Part shown: positions 28,739 through 37,319 of the stretch, piece after piece | Numbering within the stretch: position 1 is the stretch's first letter | Layout of the letters: each line of letters starts with the position of its first letter | Assembly: GCA_004347695.1 (NCBI GenBank) | Contig: SLTK01000009.1 | Span: 320,328 to 384,327 of the forward strand | Reading direction: 5' to 3' | Origin: Chloroflexota bacterium | GTDB taxonomy: Bacteria; Chloroflexota; Anaerolineae; Anaerolineales; Anaerolineaceae | Length of the DNA stretch: 64,000 nt | The notes under the pieces: generated by a model | Told to the model about the DNA's origin: nothing | The model's input: only the letters and a program-made list of their open reading frames with translations | Database searches by the model: none | Translations under genes and position numbers: made by a program

Positions 28739-29280
28739 AAAATTAAAACTGTGCTGCCATAGCGTCGCTGGTCAAATTCGACCAGGTGCTGTAACGTTAC
28801 CGGTTCCAACTCGACCGGATCGATCTGCACGATCACCCAGGATTCATCCGAAAGCCAGCCGGGGTTTTGATCGAGTGCCTGCAGGGCGGTAATCCAGATC
28901 TGCTTGTATTGCGGCGGGGCAATGTAAATGTAGTCGAAACGGTAATCTGGTTGCTTCTTAAGCACATCCAGCGCATCGCGCTGGGTTACTTCGGCACCCG
29001 TTTCAAGCCGGGTAACGGTGATATTGGCCTTGATGGTGGCGATTGCCTGGCGGTGCAGGTCATTGAAACGAACATAATGCGCCCCCCGGCTAAGGGCTTC
29101 CAGACCCACCGAACCGGTTCCAGCGAACAAGTCCAGCATGGATGCGCCCACGATGTCGGGACCAATAATGTTGTATAGAGCTTCTTTTACCCGGTCAGTG
29201 ATCGGGCGGGTAATATCGCCGGGTACGCCGTTAAGGCGAATACCGCGAGCTTTACCAGCGATGATGCGGGGGTTTGCCAC
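28717..29280 (-). CDS. rsmD: 16S rRNA (guanine966-N2)-methyltransferase RsmD
   Basis: A 187-residue class I methyltransferase. RIIAGKARG opens the protein, PITDRVKEALYNII follows, and LDLFAGTGSVGLEAL binds S-adenosylmethionine, all typical of RsmD, which methylates G966 of 16S rRNA in the small subunit. The usual catalytic tetrapeptide D/N-P-P-Y/F reads APPQ here (121-124, in YIYIAPPQYKQ), an unusual change. GTG at 29280 is chosen because GGAG sits 6 bases upstream; a TTG at 29292 is the alternative. It follows the URO-D family gene by 18 bases and overlaps the convergent Nudix gene by 22 bases. Confidence 0.88.
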   Translation of the reverse strand: MANPRIIAGKARGIRLNGVPGDITRPITDRVKEALYNIIGPDIVGASMLDLFAGTGSVGLEALSRGAHYVRFNDLHRQAIATIKANITVTRLETGAEVTQRDALDVLKKQPDYRFDYIYIAPPQYKQIWITALQALDQNPGWLSDESWVIVQIDPVELEPVTLQHLVEFDQRRYGSTVLIFYELAAP

Positions 29281-29298
29281 ACTACGCTCCAAAATCCA

Positions 29299-30294
29299 TC
29301 ATTGAATCTGGTTGACTGCTCGCCTGGCAGCGGCAATGTTGCCGGCTGGTGCGGTGATAGGTACGACACATCCAGTACCCAGAATAAACCGGTTACCGTT
29401 TGTTTGTCGGATAGCATCCAGGGCTTCCGATTGAACCATGGCCTGGTCACCCAGTACCAACGTCTCCCATTGACGCACGCCGCCGCAGACAGCGCCGCCG
29501 AATTTTTGCAAACCTTCTGCCAGGGATGGCGGCGTGTGGCGATCATGCCAGTTCAAGATTTGCAACGGGTAATCGACGACCTGGTCGAACATAATGTGGT
29601 CACCGTGGATATGTCCGATATTCAGCCATAAATCCTGCACCATCGCTAATATTTGCAGGTCATAGGCTTTACCAAAGATATTGAACTCATCAACAGCGAG
29701 CAGCCCGTAGTTCGCATGTTGCACGGCATAGAAAATACCGTCAATACCAGTTCGCTTGCATTCCTGAATGAAGTCGATGGTGGTTCTAGTGATTGTTCTC
29801 AAGGCTGAGTGCAATGCATCCGGGTAGGTGCGCAGATGAACCAGCAGGTTTTCTTTGCCCACCAGGTTTTTGGCCTGCGACAGGGGACTGAATATGGTTT
29901 GGATAACCGGAATTCGAGGAGAAAACTCGCGGGTTAGTAACTTCAGACATTCAATCTGACCGCCCAGGCTGCCAGATTTGGGTTCCAGCGGTTTCAATGC
30001 CGCCCAGTCATCCGCTTGTTTGATCGGAAAATAGGAAATTTCACGGGTTCCTTCGGGGTTGCCCTTCCACGAGTCCTGACAGCCCCAATCTTTGACCGCA
30101 AAAGAGGAAGCGGGGGTTACTTTAATGAAATCGAAGCTGTAGGTGTTTTGAAATGCGGCGACCGCTGATGCCAGGCCATCCGGAGTCTGGTCGTCCACCG
30201 GAAAGTGGCGCCAGAGCGCGACCGGCGGACGGTCTGTTTTTTCACCGGAGAGACATTTTTCCAGGCGTTCTCTTGCGTTGAGAATATCTTTCAT
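29299..30294 (-). CDS. Uroporphyrinogen decarboxylase superfamily protein (not HemE-like at the N-terminus)
   Basis: A 331-residue protein of the URO-D superfamily: LNARERLEKCLSGEKTDRPP at the start, a central TIM-barrel with GIDGIFYAVQHANYG, and C-terminal HGDHIMFDQVVDYPLQILNW and FILGTGCVVPITAP. True HemE enzymes carry RPVWxMRQAGRY near the N-terminus to hold the tetrapyrrole; here the segment is RPPVALWRHFP. It is therefore more likely a corrinoid- or thiol-directed methyltransferase or an uncharacterised relative than heme biosynthesis. ATG at 30294 has no strong ribosome site. It is upstream of rsmD in the same direction. Confidence 0.85.
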   Translation of the reverse strand: MKDILNARERLEKCLSGEKTDRPPVALWRHFPVDDQTPDGLASAVAAFQNTYSFDFIKVTPASSFAVKDWGCQDSWKGNPEGTREISYFPIKQADDWAALKPLEPKSGSLGGQIECLKLLTREFSPRIPVIQTIFSPLSQAKNLVGKENLLVHLRTYPDALHSALRTITRTTIDFIQECKRTGIDGIFYAVQHANYGLLAVDEFNIFGKAYDLQILAMVQDLWLNIGHIHGDHIMFDQVVDYPLQILNWHDRHTPPSLAEGLQKFGGAVCGGVRQWETLVLGDQAMVQSEALDAIRQTNGNRFILGTGCVVPITAPAGNIAAARRAVNQIQ

Positions 30295-30501
30295 TGAAAA
30301 TACCGGGTGATTTAATCCTTAATTCGCTGAAAGTGTGTCATCTTGTCCGAAGGATAATCTGCGCGCCAGACAGAAGGATCTTGTTAACATTGCGATATTT
30401 TCTACATCAGTGGTGAGATTCTTCGCCTTCGCTTTGCTCCAGCTCAGACAGTTTAATTCCGAAAGTAGAAAATTACTGTCAGATAGCCAGATCGAACCCG
30501 A

Positions 30502-31674
30502 TCATTGGTTGAACTGGCCGCGAATCGCTTCATCTTCGCGCGCCAGCGATTCTATGAACTTTGACATGAAATCAGAGCGACGCAGGCGCAAAGCCATTGG
30601 CGCTATTTGCTGCAAGTCATCCAGAGTAACAGTGGTACGCCCGTCCGCTGCTGCGAATGCGCGGGCAGCCTCAAACAATGTGACTTCGGCGCGCAGCGTG
30701 TCAATTTTTAGCGATTGAACCAGACGTATACCAGCCTGCGCTACTTCATCCGGCAAGATCACTTTGGGCAGCAGCGATTTTGCGGCTGCAATTTCGTCGA
30801 GCGCGGTCTGGGTAACCTCACTAAAAGCTGCGATCGTCTGGCGCGGATTGGTGAGATAAGCGTGGGTGCGGTGGTAGGCTTCGAGGCGTTGAGCCGGGTC
30901 CAAAAGGCCTTCAACGACCACACGCAGACCAAAGCGATCCATGATTTGAGGGCGTAAATCACCTTCTTCGGGGTTCATGGAACCAATAAGCGCGAAGCGG
31001 GAGCGGTACGTCGCGGAAATCGACGCCCGCCGGACAGTGTAACGACCGGAAGCGGCTGCGTCCAGAATGGCATCGGTTATCGATCGTTCCAGCATATTGA
31101 CTTCATCCACATACAAAAGGTTGAGGTCGGCGTGTGCCAGGATACCGCGTTTTAACCGCATCCGTTCATGAATGGCTGCCCGCTCATCGATTCCACCCAC
31201 CACATCCTCCAACAAAGCGTTCAGGGGCAGTTCGATGAGCTTGACCCGGTCGGTGCGGGTAAGCGAGTCGCCGCGGGCGTATTTCTGGGCGCAATCCGGG
31301 CAAACCGCGTCTATTCCGCCGGATTCAATGTCTTCCGGCAGACAGCCGTAGAAACAGGCGCTTCGTTCCACCGGCGGCAGCAAGTCCAGCAGGCCGCGGA
31401 CAGCCGTAGTTTTGCCGGTGCCGCGCGGTCCGATAAGCAGCACACCGCCGATGGCCGGGTTGATCAGGGTTAACAACAGGGCGAGTTTCATTTCATACTG
31501 CCCAACCAGCGCCAGGAAGGGAAAGGGCAACGCCTCGGCAAGGCCAAAATCCTCGGCGGGCATCTGCTCTTTCAGGGATCGGCCGGAAACAATTTCAATC
31601 AGTTCCCGCAAGGAGCGGACCCCGGTGCTAACCAGTTCGCCATCTACAGATGAAGGTGAATTTTGATCATTCAT
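30502..31674 (-). CDS. Magnesium chelatase ChlI/BchI-like AAA+ ATPase
   Basis: A 390-residue AAA+ ATPase with Walker A GPRGTGKTT (82-90), Walker B NLLYVDEVNML, and the sensor segment GSMNPEEGDLRPQIMDRFGL, all typical of the small subunit of Mg-chelatase. Four cysteines, CFYGC (107, 111) and CPDC (125, 128), could form a metal site. No ChlD or ChlH is in the window, so chlorophyll synthesis is not supported; many non-phototrophs keep such an ATPase with a VWA partner for other metal-insertion or remodelling jobs. ATG at 31674 starts 6 bases after the GtrA stop. Confidence 0.9.
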   Translation of the reverse strand: MNDQNSPSSVDGELVSTGVRSLRELIEIVSGRSLKEQMPAEDFGLAEALPFPFLALVGQYEMKLALLLTLINPAIGGVLLIGPRGTGKTTAVRGLLDLLPPVERSACFYGCLPEDIESGGIDAVCPDCAQKYARGDSLTRTDRVKLIELPLNALLEDVVGGIDERAAIHERMRLKRGILAHADLNLLYVDEVNMLERSITDAILDAAASGRYTVRRASISATYRSRFALIGSMNPEEGDLRPQIMDRFGLRVVVEGLLDPAQRLEAYHRTHAYLTNPRQTIAAFSEVTQTALDEIAAAKSLLPKVILPDEVAQAGIRLVQSLKIDTLRAEVTLFEAARAFAAADGRTTVTLDDLQQIAPMALRLRRSDFMSKFIESLAREDEAIRGQFNQ

Positions 31675-31680
31675 GAGAAA

Positions 31681-32145
31681 TCACGCTTTTACATCGTTAT
31701 ATGTCCAATAACGGTTGGCGATGAAATTCCAGATCATCACGATTAGAATGACAATCGCCAGCGCCAGATTATGAGCGACGATGACCGGGGTAAGGGGTTT
31801 GAAGCTCCAGCGGCTGACAAAAAAACCGGTCAGAGTTTTTTCCAGAAAGGAAAAAAGCGGGGTGCGAATGAGCAAACCGATCAAACTGACGGCTACAAAC
31901 TGCGTCAACTGCCGGCTGACCGGCTTGCTGCGCGAGTCCGGGTAGGTCCACAGGCGATTCCACGTGAAATTGCTGATTACTGCCAGAATGAAAGAAATTA
32001 CACTCGCCCACACCACGTTTTCTTTGAAGAACGCTACCAGGTTGGTTAGAAAATTAAAGACGCTAAAGTCGATGACGGCTCCAATGGCACCGACAATGGC
32101 AAAGCGAATAAACCGGCTGCGTTCTTTTGCGTTGGTCAGAATCAT
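31681..32145 (-). CDS. GtrA-family membrane protein
   Basis: A 154-residue protein with four hydrophobic helices, [19 protein letters not shown] at the start and [12 protein letters not shown] at the end, typical of GtrA (PF04138). GtrA proteins are thought to help move polyprenyl-phosphate-linked sugars across the membrane or to assist cell-surface polysaccharide synthesis. Its ATG overlaps the stop of the SDR gene upstream (ATGA), so the two are coupled, which suits a role in handling a sugar made by that enzyme. Confidence 0.9.
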   Translation of the reverse strand: MILTNAKERSRFIRFAIVGAIGAVIDFSVFNFLTNLVAFFKENVVWASVISFILAVISNFTWNRLWTYPDSRSKPVSRQLTQFVAVSLIGLLIRTPLFSFLEKTLTGFFVSRWSFKPLTPVIVAHNLALAIVILIVMIWNFIANRYWTYNDVKA

Positions 32146-33101
32146 GACAGGCCTAGTTTGGCGCGGAAATAGGGGATGGTGCGCGCGATGCCCTCATCGA
32201 GCGGGATATTTGGCTGCCAATTGAGGATTTGTCGGGCGCGCGTGATATCCGGTTGACGGCGCTGCGGGTCGTCTCCCAGGCGCAGGTCGGGTTTTATTAC
32301 AATGCCAGCCTGGTTGCCGGTCAGCCGGTTTATGGTTTCGGCAAATTGTAGAATGGAAGTTTCCGCCGGGTTGCCAATATTTACCGGCATGTGCTCGTCT
32401 GAAAGCAGCAGCCGGTAAATACCTTCGACCAAATCATCGACGAAACAGAAGCTGCGCGTCTGTGCGCCATCGCCGTAAACGGTGAGCGGTTCGCCGCGCA
32501 ATGCCTGTTGGATAAAGTTGGGCACTACCCGGCCGTCGTCCAGACGCATGCGCGTGCCGTAGGTATTGAAAATACGCACAATGTGCGAATTGATGCCGTG
32601 GGTGCGGTGATAGGTCATGGTGAGCGCTTCGGCGAAACGTTTGGCCTCGTCATACATCGAGCGCACGCCTATGGGGTCGACATGCCCCCAGTAAGTTTCT
32701 TTCTGCGGGTGTTCCAGGGGATCCCCGTAAATTTCGCTGGTAGAAGCCAGCAGGAACCTGGCATTTTGGGCGCGGGCAACGCCAAGAGAATTATGGGTGC
32801 CCAAAGCCCCAGCCTTCATGGTTTGGATAGGCAAATTCGTATAGCCATATGGTGAGTTGGGGTTGGGGCTGGCGGGTGACGCGAAGTGCATCACGGCATC
32901 CACTTTTCCGGGAACAAATATGAAATTGGCAACATCATGCCGGATGAAAAGAAAGTTTGGATGGCCTGCCAGGTGGGCAAGGTTATCCGGACTGCCTGTG
33001 ATGAAGTTGTCCATGCCAATAACCGAATGACCCTCTTTGAGCAGTCGGTCGCAAAGGTGTGAACCTAAAAAACCTGCTGCGCCAGTGATTAAAATACGCA
33101 T
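32142..33101 (-). CDS. NAD-dependent SDR, UDP-glucuronate decarboxylase (UDP-xylose synthase)-like
   Basis: A 319-residue extended SDR. The NAD-binding motif GAAGFLG is at 7-13, and the catalytic residues are Ser/Thr near 120-122 in [10 protein letters not shown] and Tyr150/Lys154 in MYDEAK. The stretches [32 protein letters not shown] and RSMYDEAK are close to UDP-xylose synthases, which convert UDP-glucuronate to UDP-xylose. Exact product is inferred, and UDP-sugar epimerase activity is the alternative. ATG at 33101; it follows the propeller lipoprotein gene by 28 bases and overlaps gtrA-like by 4 bases. Confidence 0.88.
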   Translation of the reverse strand: MRILITGAAGFLGSHLCDRLLKEGHSVIGMDNFITGSPDNLAHLAGHPNFLFIRHDVANFIFVPGKVDAVMHFASPASPNPNSPYGYTNLPIQTMKAGALGTHNSLGVARAQNARFLLASTSEIYGDPLEHPQKETYWGHVDPIGVRSMYDEAKRFAEALTMTYHRTHGINSHIVRIFNTYGTRMRLDDGRVVPNFIQQALRGEPLTVYGDGAQTRSFCFVDDLVEGIYRLLLSDEHMPVNIGNPAETSILQFAETINRLTGNQAGIVIKPDLRLGDDPQRRQPDITRARQILNWQPNIPLDEGIARTIPYFRAKLGLS

Positions 33102-33129
33102 ATAAACAATACCATCCTTTTAAACAAGA

Positions 33130-34752
33130 TTACTTCCAGTCCAACCGGCTGACTAATCCATCGCCAGTGACCTGGCGGGTCTTAGCAGTTTCTGAATCAA
33201 TCAGCCAGATATTGCCTTGATAGATAAATGAAATATAGCGCGGCTGGCCTTCCTGGCGCGATGGCGACCAGACCACCGTTTGGGGGTCAAGACCGGCAGA
33301 GCCCTCGGGTGGAAACAATTTTAGCCGATTGGAGCCGTCCTGGTCCATCGTAAGCAGCCGGTAGCGGCTGGAACCACTTTGTTCCGGGAAAATCGCTTCC
33401 AGATATGCCAGCCGTGCGGGATCTTCACCGCTGGCCGGAGAAAACCTGGGATGCGCGAACATGCCAACCTGCTGCGACAATGGAATTTGTTGCCCGGTGG
33501 GAAGGTTAATCGAGACCAGATTGAAAAGCGGTGAAGTTTCAGGATTGCTCAATCCAGAAACCGGCTCGTGAGTAACAACGTTAAGCTGCTGGCTATCGGC
33601 TGACCAGGATACCCCGGGTACCCAGGCCCAATCGGCGCGGGTCTGATAGGGAAGAATTTCGAGCAGTGGATAAAATGTGCCATCCGCAAAACTCACCAGG
33701 CCAACTGAATCGGGGCGGGCATATGCCACTTTCATAGCGTCAGGCGACCAGGAAAAGGTCGTGCCCCACCAACCGTAGATGCCGCCGGTATTTGGCTCAA
33801 TGATGGTCTCGTCGCTTAAAACCACGCCATCGGAGCCAATTACCAACTGGCGCAAATCATTATTCGCCTGCCAACCCGGAGCAGCTTCGCGAGGTTCGAC
33901 CGTAGAAACCAATACCGTCTGAACCGCGTATGGCACCCAATCGGCGTAATGAATGACGTTGTGAACGTTCAGGTCGAACAATGTGGGTGTTTCGCCATCC
34001 AGGGATGCCGCCCACAGCGCGTTGATATCCGGGCTGGTTTCATCCAGAATAGCACGGGTGAAAAGCAGCCAGGATCGATCCGGGGAAAGTCTGAACACAC
34101 GGCCGTCCAGATCGCCCGTTGTGACCACTGCCCGCCGGTTGCCGGTGTTGTTTTCGATCATCCAGGCGTTACCTCCGTTGAGGTAAACCAGCCGACCGGG
34201 TATTGGCAGCGGCGAAAACGGCGCCTGGACGCCGATCATGATAATCTCGTCCGTGGGCGCGGTGTGCAACTCAACCTTGAAAACCGTTTTGGCCACCTCA
34301 ACCCCGTTTTCGAGCAGCCGGCGGTAGGTAATCTGCTGCAGGCCATTTTCGCCGGGCTGAATCAGCAGGCTTTGGCCTTCGGGTAAGGTCTCGTTGCGCA
34401 CGGTTTGATGTTCAAACGGGACCACAATTTCTTCCACCTCGTATTCTTCTGAAACCCGAAAAATCGTGATTTCTTCCGGGGCAGTGATCAGTGTAAAAGT
34501 CGGTGGTTCCGTGCGATCCAATTCTGAAAGCGTCAACCCGGCCTGCTTAATGGCGCTCTGCACACTCGTGCCGGATGGGATATCCAGTTTCAATGTATTT
34601 GCTTGATCCTTGATTTCAACCGGTATCAGTTCAGGCGTGGCGCTAGATTGAGCTGTACAGCCAGTCACCAACAAAACTGCAGTTACAATAAAAATCCACA
34701 ACTGCCAGGGCTGAAACCAACGAGCCCGGTAAGGATTATGTGCTGCCAGCAT
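33130..34752 (-). CDS. Lipoprotein with DUF348/G5-like domains and a TolB-like propeller
   Basis: A 540-residue secreted protein. The N-terminus has one hydrophobic helix ending in the lipobox VTGC, so it is probably a lipid-anchored extracytoplasmic protein. The next region has IPSGTSVQSAIKQAGLTLSE, typical of DUF348 (ubiquitin-like), then a G5-like module with VRNETLPEGQSLLIQPGENG and TYRRLLENGVEV. The C-terminal half has propeller blades such as FSWSPDAMKVAYARPD and VVWSPSRQEGQPRYISF, as in TolB/WD40-type repeats. Function is unknown; binding to cell-wall glycans is a guess from G5. ATG at 34752 is preferred over an in-frame start at 34995, because the extra part overlaps scpB on the other strand. 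Confidence 0.82.
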   Translation of the reverse strand: MLAAHNPYRARWFQPWQLWIFIVTAVLLVTGCTAQSSATPELIPVEIKDQANTLKLDIPSGTSVQSAIKQAGLTLSELDRTEPPTFTLITAPEEITIFRVSEEYEVEEIVVPFEHQTVRNETLPEGQSLLIQPGENGLQQITYRRLLENGVEVAKTVFKVELHTAPTDEIIMIGVQAPFSPLPIPGRLVYLNGGNAWMIENNTGNRRAVVTTGDLDGRVFRLSPDRSWLLFTRAILDETSPDINALWAASLDGETPTLFDLNVHNVIHYADWVPYAVQTVLVSTVEPREAAPGWQANNDLRQLVIGSDGVVLSDETIIEPNTGGIYGWWGTTFSWSPDAMKVAYARPDSVGLVSFADGTFYPLLEILPYQTRADWAWVPGVSWSADSQQLNVVTHEPVSGLSNPETSPLFNLVSINLPTGQQIPLSQQVGMFAHPRFSPASGEDPARLAYLEAIFPEQSGSSRYRLLTMDQDGSNRLKLFPPEGSAGLDPQTVVWSPSRQEGQPRYISFIYQGNIWLIDSETAKTRQVTGDGLVSRLDWK

Positions 34753-34780
34753 AATGGTTAAAGGGGATTCCAATGAATCG

Positions 34781-34808
34781 AGTATAATCAGCCGAGAAAA
34801 TTTAACAA
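34781..34808 (-). promoter_or_regulatory. Promoter of the propeller lipoprotein, overlapping a plus-strand -10
   Basis: On the minus strand TTGTTA (34808-34803) and TATACT (34786-34781) are separated by 16 bases, about 29 bases before the ATG at 34752. On the plus strand a TATAAT at 34783-34788 lies before scpB, so the two -10 boxes share bases and divergent transcription may be mutually exclusive. Confidence 0.5.
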
Positions 34809-34820
34809 GACAATTATAGC

Positions 34821-35399
34821 ATGACAGACTCCGAACCCTACCGCCAATCCCTTTCACTGGACGCCCGCATCGAGGCGATCTTATTCGTCGCACCTGCTCC
34901 CGTTTCCATCCAACAACTGGCGGAAGCTCTGGCAACCCCTTCGGGTGAAATCGAAGAAGCTTTTCGTCAGTTGGACCGAACCTTGCAGAACGCACGCGGT
35001 ATTCGGCTGCAGCGCCATGAGGGCCGCTATCAACTGACTACCGCGCCGGAACTGGCAGAGGAAGTGGAAAAATTTCTTGGATTGGAAGCCACAGCCCGCT
35101 TGAGTCGAGCGGCATTGGAAACCCTGGCGATTATCGCCTACCGGCAGCCGATTACCCGACCGGGTGTTGACGCCATCCGCGGGGTGAACAGCGATGGGGT
35201 GATCAAAAGCCTGCTATCGAAAGGGTTAATCCAGGAGAATGGCCGCACGGAAGGTCCCGGCCGCCCGATCCTCTATGGTTCGACGCAGGATTTCCTGTCG
35301 CATTTTGGGATTAACTCACTGGATGATCTACCACCCTTCGAGCTTCTTGAGCAGGAAGGCGTCAGCCAGGATGAAGAGCAGCGCCTCTTAAAGGATTGA
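34821..35399 (+). CDS. scpB: Segregation and condensation protein B
   Basis: A 192-residue ScpB: SLDARIEAILFVA at the start, then RLQRHEGRYQLTTAPE and RAALETLAIIAYRQPITRPG, which are the family core made of two winged helices. ScpB pairs with ScpA and Smc to condense and segregate the chromosome; scpA and smc are not in this window. The ATG at 34821 has no clear ribosome site and lies 33 bases after a TATAAT. The pseudouridine synthase gene starts 2 bases after its stop, the common scpB-rluB arrangement. Confidence 0.95.
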   Translation: MTDSEPYRQSLSLDARIEAILFVAPAPVSIQQLAEALATPSGEIEEAFRQLDRTLQNARGIRLQRHEGRYQLTTAPELAEEVEKFLGLEATARLSRAALETLAIIAYRQPITRPGVDAIRGVNSDGVIKSLLSKGLIQENGRTEGPGRPILYGSTQDFLSHFGINSLDDLPPFELLEQEGVSQDEEQRLLKD

Positions 35400-35401
35400 T
35401 A

Positions 35402-36304
35402 ATGACTGAAGAACGAATTCAAAAAATCCTGGCGCGGGCTGGGTTTGGATCGCGCCGCGCGAGTGAAGTGCTCATCGCCGATGGGAGGGTGCGTGTCAAT
35501 GGGGTGTTGGTGGAGCTGGGAGCCAAGGCAGATGCTGAAAGAGACAAGATAACCGTCGATGGGCAGCCGATCCCAACCAGCGCGCCGGCAGGCATTTATA
35601 TCGCATTAAACAAACCGCGCTTTGTCCTTTCGGACAATGTTTTGGACGATCCGCGCAAAACTGTGTTTGATCTGGTGCCGGTTTCTGGTCAGCTATTCAT
35701 TGTGGGGCGACTGGATTTCGAAAGCGAAGGGCTGGTGCTGCTGACCAACGACGGTGAGCTGGCAAACCGGCTGACCCATCCGCGCTACGGTCACGAAAAG
35801 GAATACCGGGTACTGGTGGCCAAGCGTCCGGACGAAGAACAGTTGGAAGTCTGGCGGCGCGGCGTGGTGTTGGAAGACGGTCACCGGACATCGCCGGCTG
35901 ATGTGCGCATCGAATCCACTTCGGGCAAAGGCGCCTGGCTGCGAATCATCATGCACGAAGGGCGCAAACGACAGATACGCGAAATCTGCGCCCAAATCGG
36001 CCTACCGGTTGTCCGCATCCTGCGTGTCCGCATCGGATCCTTGCAGTTGGGCGGGTTGAAACCCGGCGAATGGCGGGATTTGATGCCATTGGAAGTACGA
36101 GCGTTGAAGACAGTGACAACTGGAACAGAAAAGAATAGACCAGTCAAACCGCGCCCGGTTACTGGCTCGGCTAAAAAGTATTCTCCAAGGCCGCGAGCAG
36201 CCGATGAGTCAAGTAAACGAAATGCACGGACGCACCCGAGCGGCAGAGTAGACAAAAAACCTCGTTCCTTACCACCAGTGAAAAGCCGGGTTAAAACAAA
36301 ATAA
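35402..36304 (+). CDS. rluB: RluB/RsuA-family rRNA pseudouridine synthase
   Basis: A 300-residue enzyme with an N-terminal S4 RNA-binding domain (ERIQKILARAGFGSRRASE) and the pseudouridine synthase core with catalytic Asp105 in VGRLDFESEGLVLLT, then the EKEYRV and EGRKRQIREI motifs. It isomerises a uridine in rRNA; next to scpB it is usually called RluB, but the RNA target is inferred. About 60 C-terminal residues are a Lys/Arg/Pro-rich, probably disordered tail that could add RNA affinity. ATG at 35402 has AAGGA 6-7 bases upstream. Confidence 0.92.
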   Translation: MTEERIQKILARAGFGSRRASEVLIADGRVRVNGVLVELGAKADAERDKITVDGQPIPTSAPAGIYIALNKPRFVLSDNVLDDPRKTVFDLVPVSGQLFIVGRLDFESEGLVLLTNDGELANRLTHPRYGHEKEYRVLVAKRPDEEQLEVWRRGVVLEDGHRTSPADVRIESTSGKGAWLRIIMHEGRKRQIREICAQIGLPVVRILRVRIGSLQLGGLKPGEWRDLMPLEVRALKTVTTGTEKNRPVKPRPVTGSAKKYSPRPRAADESSKRNARTHPSGRVDKKPRSLPPVKSRVKTK

Positions 36305-36336
36305 TTATCTAAACGATGTGAAGGTTCACCCGATAA

Positions 36337-36555
36337 TGTCATGCTGAGCGAAGCGAAGCATCAGCTATTCGCGGCGGAAAATAATATGCGTAGCAGAGAT
36401 TATGAACAAACTCTCGCTGAATATTTAAACTCCTGGCTGACTGAGTGATCCTTCGCATCGCAAAAACCGCTCGCTCAGGATGACAGGCATAGGGTGTCAT
36501 GCCGAGCGAAGCGAAGCATCTGCTATTCGCTGCGGTTAATAATATCCGTAGCAGA
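36337..36555. repeat. Pair of 61-bp direct repeats with an inverted end between them
   Basis: Copy 1 is 36337-36397 and copy 2 is 36495-36555. Both begin TGTCATGC[C/T]GAGCGAAGCG and end GTAGCAGA, differing at about seven positions. Between them 36447-36485 carries an inverted version of the left end (GATCCTTCGC...TCAGGATGACA). This resembles widespread intergenic TGTCATnCTGAGCGAAGCGAAG repeats. The whole stretch 36305-36605, between the convergent rluB and NERD-like genes, has no other feature I can support. Confidence 0.65.
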
Positions 36556-36605
36556 AAGATAGCACCAACTGATACTGAATGTTTGGTGGAAGTTATTCGA
36601 AAGGT

Positions 36606-37310
36606 TTATTCGAAAGTGCTCTCGCCAGGCAGTGCTTTTTGCAGGCCTTTGATGACTTCGAACTCTTCCGGTGAACCTTTGGTCTGCTTGCGGATGAAAT
36701 CCTTAAGTTTATCGACCGTAACCGCCGGTACCGGGGAATCCGTTGGCTCCAGTTCGGCTTTAGGATTGGTGAAAATCAAGACGGCGCGTGGTTCTGGCAG
36801 GTCAAGCTCGCTGACATTCTTCTGGAAGGACTTTTTTAGATCGGTCAACGCGTACTGTGCATCCAACTCGGGGCGGCCAATGCTATCCTGCCCAAATATT
36901 TTCATGTAGAAATTGCCGCCCTTTTGACGAAAACGACCTTTGCCCTCGTCGTACGTGATTTTACCGCCAGCCGTGGCTGGCACCAGCGCCCAGATACCCG
37001 TTGGACCGGTCAGCAGGTGGGGAATGCCGGCGGTGTAGTGGTAGAGCACGTATTTGTCCTCCAGACCCTTCAGACTGGCTGAGATGAGTTCATCCGGGCG
37101 GGGAGAGCGGCCCCAGCGGTTGCCATAGAAGACGCCAACCTGCGTCAAGAGGAAGCCGATCAACAGGGCGCCGAAGGTGATGGTGATTTGCTCGGGTTGG
37201 GCGAAGGAAAAGTATAAGCCAATACCCAGCACGGCCAGGGCCGCCATGGTGGTAATCTGTCCGATTTTCTTGTTGCGCTTGATTAATTTTTCGTTGCTTA
37301 CAATTTTCAT
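36606..37310 (-). CDS. Membrane protein with NERD-like C-terminal domain
   Basis: A 234-residue protein. Two hydrophobic helices lie at about residues 20-60 (ITTMAALAVLGIGLYFSF and ITFGALLIGFLLTQVGVFYG). The soluble part has YHYTAGIPHLLTGPTGIWAL, which resembles the start of the NERD (nuclease-related) domain, though the catalytic residues of that family are not clearly visible. I do not assign a function. ATG at 37310 has AGGA 6 bases upstream. It follows plsX by 9 bases on the same strand, so it is likely co-transcribed with lipid synthesis, perhaps by position only. Confidence 0.72.
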   Translation of the reverse strand: MKIVSNEKLIKRNKKIGQITTMAALAVLGIGLYFSFAQPEQITITFGALLIGFLLTQVGVFYGNRWGRSPRPDELISASLKGLEDKYVLYHYTAGIPHLLTGPTGIWALVPATAGGKITYDEGKGRFRQKGGNFYMKIFGQDSIGRPELDAQYALTDLKKSFQKNVSELDLPEPRAVLIFTNPKAELEPTDSPVPAVTVDKLKDFIRKQTKGSPEEFEVIKGLQKALPGESTFE

Positions 37311-37319
37311 GACCAATCC

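Noticed and set aside
30335..30718. Plus-strand frame of 127 codons in the gap before the ChlI-like gene
   Set aside because: Most of it overlaps the ChlI-like C-terminus; Ser/Arg-rich composition and no ribosome site.
30502..31674. Evidence for chlorophyll-based phototrophy
   Set aside because: A lone ChlI-like ATPase without ChlD, ChlH or other bch genes is not enough, and the adjacent URO-D protein is not HemE-like.
34753..34995. N-terminal extension of the propeller lipoprotein
   Set aside because: It would place about 80 basic residues before the lipoprotein signal, covers the promoter, and overlaps scpB.
36337..36555. CRISPR array
   Set aside because: Only two imperfect 61-bp copies about 97 bases apart, with no regular spacers and no cas genes.
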